Assembly (NCBI GenBank): GCA_003265685.1
Contig: KZ836122.1
Span: forward strand, 1 to 47,708
DNA length: 47,708 bases
Direction of reading: 5' to 3'
Origin: Piscinibacter caeni
Lineage (GTDB): Bacteria > Pseudomonadota > Gammaproteobacteria > Burkholderiales > Burkholderiaceae_C
Shown here: piece by piece, positions 41,586 through 47,708 of the stretch
How positions within the stretch are numbered: the stretch's first letter is position 1
How the letters are laid out: every line of letters begins with the position of its first letter
Notes under the pieces: generated by a model
What the model was told of the DNA's origin: nothing
The model's input: only the letters and a program-made list of their open reading frames with translations
Databases searched by the model: none
Position numbers and translations under genes: made by a program

Positions 41586-43797
41586 CGAAGGTCGGCGCGA
41601 CGAAGCGCTTCGCCAGCAGCCGAGAGTTGTTCGTCAGCATCTCTTCGGAAGCTTGCCAGGTGTGTGAACTCGCGTCGCCCCGGAAGATGACGTGGTTGAA
41701 CGGGTCGGTGGCGAAGATCCTGAAGTTGTTGTCCGGCAGGCTCTCCATCCACTTCGAGTCGCAACTGTTGCGGTAGTTGGTCGAGAACAGCGGAAGTTCG
41801 GATCGACTTCGACCGCTCAGCGTGGCGCCGCACAGGTACGGTCGGACCGGAAAGGTACGCGCCAGGTGCCACAGGTCGACGCCGGACAGGTTGCGCACGA
41901 ACACTTCCTGGGAGCGCTTGAAGTGGACGAATCCCGCCGGCTTGGCCACTGCATCGGCGCCCACCCAGCGGTAGTAGTTGACCGAGTCGCCGACGTAGTT
42001 GGCGCCGTAGTAGTCGTCGTCGTCGAACTTGAACCAGTAGTCGGCGAGCGAGTGGCGGCGGCCGTAGTTCAGGCAGCTGCCGATGTTGTGTGACTCGTCG
42101 AGCACGCTGACGCGCGCGTTCGGCAACTGCATCCGGTCGGTCTCGGCCACGCAATGCTGCGCCATGTCGGCCGGGACGTTCCAGATCAGGTGAATGCCCA
42201 GGTTGCCGTAGCGTTGCCGGCGGTAGTTCTCGGCAATGATGTTCAGGTTTTCGGGGCGCTTGGAGATGCAGATGAACTCGGCCGAGGGAAGGAGGCCGCT
42301 CGCGCGGGCGATGCGTCGGCCCGCGGCAAAGTCCTGCAGCGCCTCACGCAGGCGCCCCTGGGCGCCGCGCTCGACGAACTCGCGGAATCGTTTGACCCAG
42401 TGCCGCTCGCGCACCAGATCGGCGCTGTACTGCGACAGGTAGGCATAGAGGCTGTCGAAGCTGCTGGCACTCTCGGCGATCTGATCCAGCGGCGGTGGCA
42501 ACGGGTCGCCGAAGACGATCGGCAACGCGCCGCATTGCAGTGCCATCGCGCACAGGTTGACCACGTCCGCCAAGGGCCGAAGGCTGCGTCCCGGGATGAG
42601 CACGAAGCCGCAGTTCTGGAACAAGGCCGCTTGAGCTCGTGGGGACAGCCGCCCAAATGACTTGACCCGCGGTGACTCGAAGCGCTCCCAGGTGCGCACC
42701 GGAACGTGGTCGAAATTCGTCTCGCTGAGCACCAGCGAGAACCCGTTCTCGACCAGGCGGCTCGTCAGTTCCTGGAATTCGCCGTACTGGTAAAGATCGG
42801 AGACACAGGGGACGGCGATGTTGCGGCTGTTCCAGCGGTTACCGCGGATCGGTTCGAAGCGAGACAGTTCGAACTCCGAGCCCGTCACCTCGATGTCCAG
42901 CCCACTGTTGCGCAGCGGGCGCAGCGTCACGCCCGCAGGCACGCCGGGGGTGTCGGACAGTTCGGCGATCGGCACCTGGGTCTCGGACAGCGCAGAGCAC
43001 AGGTCTGCCAGGTAGGTCGATTCGGCACCGTCGGACATCGACTGCGGTCCGATGCCGACCGCCCGCCGCTGGATCAGGATCAGGTCGAGCAGGTTCTCGC
43101 GTACCAGCGCGATGTTCTCCGGCGCGAGTTTGACGCAGGAAGAGGACGAATCAAGCATCCCAGCCAGCATGTCGTCCCCGACCAGCCCGACCAGTGGGCT
43201 CGCTGGCCGCAGGTCGCGTTCCTGCAGCGTGCCGAGCAGTTGGGGCATGCGGCGAGGTGCGGGCGTGAGGTTCTTCTCCAGCTTGTCGATATAGCTCGTC
43301 GCGACGTCGATGCCCAGGAATGGCCGATAGGCCTTGCCGTGCAACCGTGTTTCCCGCTCGGCCATGACCGCGAGCGTGTGGCGGAACGACTCGAATTGCG
43401 GGTACAGGACGACGACCTTGGCCACCCGCACGATGGTGGACACGTCCCGATCACCAGGGCCGTGCCAGCGCAGCGCGTTGATGTTCTCTGCGGTCGCGAA
43501 GAACACGAACTGCTCGTACCAGCGCCCGCGCTGGGCGAAGTCGGCGTCATCGTCGGAAACGACCGGCAACTCGAGCTTGAGTTCGTCGAAGGGCCAGAAC
43601 CGCCCGGTCCGATCAACATGGCCGAACTCGAGTCGGACCCGACCTTCGCGTTGGCCCGGGTTTGCCGCCACGAGGCGCAGCTTCAGTGCGTACAGCGAGT
43701 TCAGCGCGAGTCCCTCGACCGGCACGCCGACATCACCCGGAACGGGCACGTCGATCATCGGCGGCTCGAAGCCGACCGTCGCGTCTTTCATCTCCAT
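41575..43797 (-). CDS. Large (740-residue) putative glycosyltransferase
   Basis: Three parts can be seen. Residues 1 to about 170 are beta-rich with VPVEGLALNSLYALKLRLVA, like a jelly-roll or carbohydrate-binding module. The middle (about 170-500) has alternating strand-helix segments including LIPGRSLRPLADVVNLCAM and ALPIVFGDPLPPPLDQI, which look like the C-terminal half of a GT-B exostosin-like glycosyltransferase. From about residue 520 a GT-A-like domain follows: ICISKRPENLNIIAENYRRQ, SVLDESHNIGSCLNYGRRHS, and WFKFDDDDYYGANYVGD with a clear DDDD donor motif. So it may be a bifunctional polymer-forming enzyme. ATG 43797 is selected; no strong Shine-Dalgarno is visible. GC content is lower than in the leftward sugar genes. 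Specificity is unknown. Confidence 0.7.
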   Translation of the reverse strand: MEMKDATVGFEPPMIDVPVPGDVGVPVEGLALNSLYALKLRLVAANPGQREGRVRLEFGHVDRTGRFWPFDELKLELPVVSDDDADFAQRGRWYEQFVFFATAENINALRWHGPGDRDVSTIVRVAKVVVLYPQFESFRHTLAVMAERETRLHGKAYRPFLGIDVATSYIDKLEKNLTPAPRRMPQLLGTLQERDLRPASPLVGLVGDDMLAGMLDSSSSCVKLAPENIALVRENLLDLILIQRRAVGIGPQSMSDGAESTYLADLCSALSETQVPIAELSDTPGVPAGVTLRPLRNSGLDIEVTGSEFELSRFEPIRGNRWNSRNIAVPCVSDLYQYGEFQELTSRLVENGFSLVLSETNFDHVPVRTWERFESPRVKSFGRLSPRAQAALFQNCGFVLIPGRSLRPLADVVNLCAMALQCGALPIVFGDPLPPPLDQIAESASSFDSLYAYLSQYSADLVRERHWVKRFREFVERGAQGRLREALQDFAAGRRIARASGLLPSAEFICISKRPENLNIIAENYRRQRYGNLGIHLIWNVPADMAQHCVAETDRMQLPNARVSVLDESHNIGSCLNYGRRHSLADYWFKFDDDDYYGANYVGDSVNYYRWVGADAVAKPAGFVHFKRSQEVFVRNLSGVDLWHLARTFPVRPYLCGATLSGRSRSELPLFSTNYRNSCDSKWMESLPDNNFRIFATDPFNHVIFRGDASSHTWQASEEMLTNNSRLLAKRFVAPTFDAE

Positions 43798-43846
43798 GGC
43801 CGTCCAGTGAGTTCGTCTCGTCGGGGCAGCGTCGACCGGGGGCCGG

Positions 43847-44998
43847 TCAGCGGTTCCAGCGCACGTTGCGGAAGATGCAGTCGGTGCGGATGCGGTCCTT
43901 GTAGCGCTGGATGACCGACAGCATCTCGTCCATGCGTTCGGGCGTGAGCCGGTGCGGCTGCAGGCCCAGCTCGAGCAGGCCGGTGTGCGCCGGGTTGTAG
44001 TAGTGCTCCTCCAACTCCTTGCGCGGGTTCGGCAGGTTGTTGACCTTGACCTCGATCCCATGCCGCCTGCCCGAGGCCTGCACCATCTCCGCCAGCGTGT
44101 TGACGGAGAACGTCTCGACGAACTGGTTGAAGATGCGCAGCTCGCCCGCCTGGGCCGGATGCTCGACCGACAGGCGCAGGCACTGCAGGGTGTCGCGCAG
44201 GTCCAGGTAGCCGCGCGTCTGGCCGCCCTTGCCGTAGACGGTGAGCGGATAGCCCGCGACGGCCTGCACCAGGAAGCGGTTGATGACCGTGCCCCACAGC
44301 TCGTCGTAGTTGAAGAACGGGTAGAGCGACTCGTCGCCGCGGTTCTCGTAGGTCTCCAGTCCGTAGACCGGGCCCTGCATCAGGTCGGTGACGCGCAGGC
44401 CCCAGGTGCGCACGTAGAACCACAGCAGGTCGGTGTCGAGCACCTTGGTGGTGTGGTAGAGGCTGCCCGCGGCCCGCGGGAACAGGAACTTCTGCCGGCG
44501 GCCCTTGTGCTCGATGTCGATCCAGCCTTCCTCGATGTCGATGTTCGGCGTGCCGTACTCACCCATCGTGCCGAGCTTGACGATGTGGCATTCCGGGGCG
44601 AACTCGTGGACGGCCTGGATCACGTTGAAGGTGGCCATCACGTTGTTCTGCAGCGTCAGGCCGGCGGCCGCCCGGTTCTTCATCGAGTAGGGCGCCGACG
44701 GCTGCTCGGCATAGTGGATCAGCGCGTCGGGGCGGAACTCGCCGAACAGCCCTGCCAGGAAGTCCCAGTCGCAGATGTCGCCGACGCGCACAGCGATGGA
44801 CTTGCCGGACTTCTCCTGCCACAGCTGCGCGCGCCGATGCAGGTTCGGCACCTCGAACAGTGCCTCCGAGTCCTCCTCGCGCGACAGGCGCCGGCGCAGG
44901 TAGTTGTCGACCGCCATCACCTCGTGCCCGTGGGCGGACAGGTGCATCGACGTCGGCCAGCCGAGGTAGCCGTCGCCGCCGAGAACGAGTACTTTCAT
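43847..44998 (-). CDS. sqdB: UDP-sulfoquinovose synthase (SQD1/SqdB)
   Basis: A 383-residue extended SDR enzyme. The nucleotide fold starts GGDGYLGWPTSMHLS (7-21). Then come the blocks characteristic of SQD1/SqdB: VGDICDWDFL (72-81), AEQPSAPYSM (97-106), KLGTMGEYGTPNIDIEEG (141-158), YHTTK (181-185), GPVYG, GKGGQTRGYLDLRDT, FNQFVETFSVN and NPRKELEEHYYNP. The catalytic threonine, tyrosine and lysine correspond to Thr144, Tyr181 and Lys185. Such enzymes form UDP-sulfoquinovose from UDP-glucose and sulfite. A good GGAG precedes the ATG. The gene sits in a capsule array, next to glycosyltransferases, and no sqdX/sqdD-like lipid partner was recognised, so the product may enter a glycan instead of SQDG. 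This last point is inference. Confidence 0.93.
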   Translation of the reverse strand: MKVLVLGGDGYLGWPTSMHLSAHGHEVMAVDNYLRRRLSREEDSEALFEVPNLHRRAQLWQEKSGKSIAVRVGDICDWDFLAGLFGEFRPDALIHYAEQPSAPYSMKNRAAAGLTLQNNVMATFNVIQAVHEFAPECHIVKLGTMGEYGTPNIDIEEGWIDIEHKGRRQKFLFPRAAGSLYHTTKVLDTDLLWFYVRTWGLRVTDLMQGPVYGLETYENRGDESLYPFFNYDELWGTVINRFLVQAVAGYPLTVYGKGGQTRGYLDLRDTLQCLRLSVEHPAQAGELRIFNQFVETFSVNTLAEMVQASGRRHGIEVKVNNLPNPRKELEEHYYNPAHTGLLELGLQPHRLTPERMDEMLSVIQRYKDRIRTDCIFRNVRWNR

Positions 44999-45085
44999 TC
45001 CGAAACTCCGCAGAAGTGTGTATGGCCGACGCCGCCGCGAACTGGGGTCGACGCGGCGGGATGCCCGGCCCGGATCGGTGGTCGA

Positions 45086-46177
45086 TCAGGCCGCGAGCAG
45101 GCCCGGCGACTTGCGCAGCGCGAGCAGGATGTCGGCAGGCAGCACGCCGTCGCGCAGGAGGAAGCGCCGGATCTCCGCGTCGGTCATCTTCGGCTCGTTG
45201 GCGCTGTTGTAGACGCAGGACGAGCGCTCGAGCCCGAGCGCCTTGTAGCGCGTGCCGATGTCCGCGGGGATGTCGTTGGCCGACGGCAGCACGCACAGGT
45301 AGCGGTCGCCTTCGAGGATGCGCCGGCTCTCCTCGTCGGTGCTGAGCTCCTCCCACAGCTTCTCGCCCGGGCGCGCACCGGTCACCCGGGTCTCGATCGA
45401 GCGCGGGTTGCGGCTGAACACCGGCGCGACCAGCTCGATCATCACCCGGGCCAGGTCGGCGACGCACAGCGAGGGCATCTTGGTGATGAAGGTCTCCCCG
45501 CCGCGCGCATGCACCATGCTTTCGATCACCAGCTGGGTCGCCTCCTCCAGGCTCATGATGAAGCGGGTCATGCGCTCGTCGGTGAGCGTGACCGGCCCGC
45601 CGCGCTCGATCTGCCGGCAGAACAGCGGGATCACCGAGCCGCGCGTGCCGGCCACGTTGCCGAAGCGGGTGTTGGAGAAGACCAGGCCGTTGTCGGGGCC
45701 GACCGACATGTGGTTGGCGGCGATGAACAGGCGCTCGCCGAGCAGCTTGGACGCGCCCATCACGTTGGTCGGGCTGACCGCCTTGTCCGAGGACGTGAAC
45801 AGCACCTTCTGGACCCGGTTCAGCTGGGCCGCCCGGATGATCGACTTGATGCCGATGATGTTGGTGTCGATCGCGCTGAACGGGCTGCGTTCGCACGACG
45901 GCACGTGCTTCAGCGCCGCGGTGTGGAACACGTGGTCGGCGCCCGAGAAGACCCGCAGCGTCTCCCATTCGTTGGTGATGTCGGCCTGGTAGGCCTTGAA
46001 GCGCGGGTCGGCGCCGTACTGGTGCTCGGCATCGAACAGCGCCGACTCGTTGTTGTCCAGCGCGCGCACTTCCTTGACGTCGAACTGCAGCAGCTGGCGG
46101 ACGATCTCGCTGCCGACGCTGCCCACGCCGCCGGTCACGACGACGGTCCTGCCACGGAAAAAGTCTTGAACGTTCAT
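45086..46177 (-). CDS. Soluble UDP-sugar 4,6-dehydratase/epimerase (CapD-like)
   Basis: 363 residues with an SDR fold and no membrane segments. NAD motif VTGGVGSVGSEIV (14-26), then ADITNEWETLR, FHTAALKHVPSCERSP, and the catalytic stretch TSSDKAVSPTNVMGASKLLGE (128-148). As in WbpM, a methionine (Met140) replaces the SDR tyrosine, with Asp131 and Lys132 retained. PGEKLWEEL is also typical. It would dehydrate a UDP-HexNAc to a 4-keto-6-deoxy sugar, perhaps with epimerisation. It is distinct from the long membrane form at 25517. AAGGA lies near the ATG; a TATAAT box is found 117 bases upstream. It may share a promoter with sqdB, which begins 87 bases downstream. Confidence 0.9.
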   Translation of the reverse strand: MNVQDFFRGRTVVVTGGVGSVGSEIVRQLLQFDVKEVRALDNNESALFDAEHQYGADPRFKAYQADITNEWETLRVFSGADHVFHTAALKHVPSCERSPFSAIDTNIIGIKSIIRAAQLNRVQKVLFTSSDKAVSPTNVMGASKLLGERLFIAANHMSVGPDNGLVFSNTRFGNVAGTRGSVIPLFCRQIERGGPVTLTDERMTRFIMSLEEATQLVIESMVHARGGETFITKMPSLCVADLARVMIELVAPVFSRNPRSIETRVTGARPGEKLWEELSTDEESRRILEGDRYLCVLPSANDIPADIGTRYKALGLERSSCVYNSANEPKMTDAEIRRFLLRDGVLPADILLALRKSPGLLAA

Positions 46178-46293
46178 CGGTCCTTGTCCGCCTGATTTGC
46201 CTTGCGATCCGTCCTCCGGACGCCGTTGCCGGCGGGGTCGGCTCGTCGACCGACCATCGCGCAAGGGCCGGGAGCCACAGGACCGAACCGGAA

Positions 46294-46299
46294 ATTATA
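46294..46299 (-). promoter_or_regulatory. Perfect TATAAT -10 box, leftward
   Basis: TATAAT reads on the minus strand in an A/T-rich patch that is conspicuous in this sequence, 117 bases before the dehydratase ATG at 46177. No -35 box near consensus lies 16-18 bases upstream, where the sequence is a run of Gs. It could start the leftward sqdB/sulfation array. Confidence 0.4.
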
Positions 46300-46316
46300 A
46301 GGATATGCCCCAAGCA

Positions 46317-46333
46317 CCCCCCGCCGAGGGGGG
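46317..46333 (-). terminator. GC hairpin behind the export gene
   Basis: CCCCCC (46317-46322) pairs with GGGGGG (46328-46333) around a five-base loop, beginning nine bases beyond the stop of the OPX gene on the minus strand. No T-run follows directly, so termination is only possible, not shown. Confidence 0.4.
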
Positions 46334-46342
46334 CAGCACGAC

Positions 46343-47708
46343 TCAGAGCCCGAACAGAACCTTGGCGGCGACCGCGATCTGGTAGACGATCTGCGTGATG
46401 CCGCGCGTGATCTCGATGTTCTTGGTCTCGATCTTCGGCAGGGCCATGATCTCGTCTCCGGGCAGGGGCTCGGAAGACTGGGCATCGGCCACGCTGCCGT
46501 CCTGGCGCACCACCACCAGCTTGTTGCGGTCGGCGCCCTGGGTATAGCCGCCGGCGCGCGTCACGTATCCCTCGGCGCGCGACCCGGCCTCGAACACCAG
46601 CGCGCTCGGGAACAACACCTCGCCGCTGACCAGCACGAGGTTGCTCTGCTCCGGCACGCGCAGCACGTCGCCGTTCTCCATCAGCGTGTCGCCGGCCGAG
46701 CTGCCCTGTGCCAGGATGATCTGCCCGCGCGGCTGCACCTGGCGGGCGCGCTCGATGAACTCGAGGATCTGCTGCGCCTCGCGACCCCGCAGCGCGGCTT
46801 CCTCGCTGGTCGCCGAGCGGGCGGTGAGCGCGTAGGTCTCGAGGCTGCGCAGCGAGGTCTCGATCAGCTCCTTCTGGCGCGCCGCCACCGACTTGCGGAA
46901 CAGCTGGACCGCCTCCAGCCGGGCCTGCGGCGCCGGCCGGATGCGCTCGAGCGCGTCCTTCAGGCGCGCGCCGTACGGCAGCACCAGCGTGCGTTCGCCG
47001 AGGTGGGCGCCCTCGACGCGGACCAGGATCGTGCCGGGATAGCGGTCGGAGGTGACCAGCACGTCGTCGCCGTCCTGCACCGTGACCTTGGCCGCATCGG
47101 CCAGCGCGTGGTATTCGCTGCGCCGCTCGCTGCCGATGCTGCGCTCGATGCTCAGGTGCGTGGCGCCCGGGCGCGGGCGGGCCAGCTCGAGCAACTCGTT
47201 GCCGCTCAGCGTGGGCCGATCGAACTCGAAGACATACGGATTGGCCACCTCGCCGGCCACGCGCACCGAGTGCCGGCGCGGCGGCACCACGACCGTGTCG
47301 CCGTCCTGCAGCTGCAGGGCGTCGATGCGACCGGACAGCAGGAACTCGTACAGGTTGACGCGGGCGCGAGTCTGGTTGCCGCGCCGGACCTCGACGTTCA
47401 GGTAGCTGCCGCGATCCGGGTCGATCCCGCCGGCGCGGTCCAGGTAGTAGAGCACCGAGTCCGAGGACATGCCCCCGTACAGCCCCGGGGCGCGCACGAA
47501 CCCGGTGACGTACACCTTGACGGGCTGGGCCGCCTCGAGCGTGGCGTACACGCCGACGTTGCCGCGGAAGGTACGCTTGACCTGCGCCTCGAGCTGCGCG
47601 TTCAGGTCGGCGTTGCGCACCCCCAGCACCGCCACCGGCCCGACGTTGGGGATGAACAGGTTGCCCTTGGCGTCCACCGGCTGCACCGCGTCGAAGGTGA
47701 ATGCGCCC
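46343..47708 (-). CDS. OPX-type polysaccharide export protein, N-terminus outside window
   Basis: The frame stays open to the window end, so the signal peptide and first residues are missing; about 454 residues are seen. The pattern is that of outer-membrane polysaccharide export proteins of the KpsD/Wza kind: an export domain with FIPNVGPVAVLGVRNADLNA, then several SLBB-like repeats (VYVTGFVRAPGLYGG, VRVAGEVANPYVFEF, LVLVSGEVLFPSALVF, each followed by a GG-x-D or GD stretch). A helical middle section carries KELIETSLRSLETYAL. The C-terminus ends in a hydrophobic segment ITQIVYQIAVAAKVLFGL, as expected for the helix that lines the export channel. Length suits the larger KpsD-like type. It leads the minus-strand array and is the export component matching kpsC/kpsS. 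Confidence 0.88.
   Translation of the reverse strand, partial: GAFTFDAVQPVDAKGNLFIPNVGPVAVLGVRNADLNAQLEAQVKRTFRGNVGVYATLEAAQPVKVYVTGFVRAPGLYGGMSSDSVLYYLDRAGGIDPDRGSYLNVEVRRGNQTRARVNLYEFLLSGRIDALQLQDGDTVVVPPRRHSVRVAGEVANPYVFEFDRPTLSGNELLELARPRPGATHLSIERSIGSERRSEYHALADAAKVTVQDGDDVLVTSDRYPGTILVRVEGAHLGERTLVLPYGARLKDALERIRPAPQARLEAVQLFRKSVAARQKELIETSLRSLETYALTARSATSEEAALRGREAQQILEFIERARQVQPRGQIILAQGSSAGDTLMENGDVLRVPEQSNLVLVSGEVLFPSALVFEAGSRAEGYVTRAGGYTQGADRNKLVVVRQDGSVADAQSSEPLPGDEIMALPKIETKNIEITRGITQIVYQIAVAAKVLFGL

Noticed and set aside
43798-44061. N-terminal extension of the 740-residue protein by 88 codons
   Set aside because: It would run into the sqdB coding region and reads as Arg/Ser/Thr-rich out-of-frame sequence; ATG 43797 is preferred.
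45032-45065. Hairpin CGCCGCG/CGCGGCG between the dehydratase and sqdB as a terminator
   Set aside because: Seven-pair stem with a 12-base loop and no T-run in sequence where such matches are expected by chance.

Overview
The window is very GC-rich chromosomal DNA from a Gram-negative proteobacterium, most likely a betaproteobacterium of the Burkholderiales. The grounds are the codon use, an Mla-type lipid transport operon, a LysR/Bug (tripartite tricarboxylate family) pair and Kps-type capsule genes. The genus cannot be fixed from sequence alone. No rRNA, tRNA, CRISPR array or insertion sequence was found. Coding density is high and no gene-free stretch exceeds about 270 bases.

Left part (1-10588), housekeeping and metabolism: a 5'-truncated DUF3108 protein; an enoyl-CoA hydratase; an overlapping STAS-mlaE / mlaF / mlaD / lipoprotein operon for phospholipid transport across the envelope; a LysR regulator divergent from a Bug-type periplasmic binding protein, with a striking nested palindrome between them, and an M20 amidohydrolase after it; a PNPOx-fold flavoprotein; and lysS.

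Middle part (10666-31641), surface polysaccharide cluster. A tightly coupled plus-strand operon holds wlbA-wlbB-wlbC (2,3-diamino sugar acid synthesis), a Wzx-like flippase, three GT4-type glycosyltransferases interleaved with three methyltransferases, and an ArnB/PseC-like aminotransferase. Then comes a visibly lower-GC two-gene insert (GSCFA protein plus an SGNH-like protein). A second plus-strand operon follows: kpsF, an initiating sugar-phosphate transferase, a membrane WbpM/CapD-type 4,6-dehydratase and kpsS. kpsC is convergent with kpsS, and cysQ is divergent from kpsC.

Right part (31673-47708), all on the minus strand and read from the right: an OPX-type export protein (KpsD/Wza-like, truncated by the window edge), a soluble 4,6-dehydratase, a UDP-sulfoquinovose synthase (sqdB), a 740-residue putative glycosyltransferase, a second GT-A-like enzyme, an unrecognised protein, a secreted unrecognised protein, a sulfotransferase, cysC, a GT2 glycosyltransferase, a YihX-like phosphatase, a Nudix hydrolase, wecB and wecC.

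Taken together the locus looks like a capsule or exopolysaccharide factory. It makes ManNAcA (WecBC), probably a 2,3-diamino uronic acid (WlbABC), 4-keto/4-amino-6-deoxy sugars (the dehydratases and the DegT aminotransferase) and the Kdo linker (KpsF, KpsS, KpsC). The most interesting part is a double sulfur theme: UDP-sulfoquinovose synthase for a sulfonated sugar, and APS kinase + sulfotransferase + PAP phosphatase for sulfate esters. These sit beside several glycosyltransferase-like and unrecognised proteins that may define a sulfonated and sulfated capsule not obviously described before.
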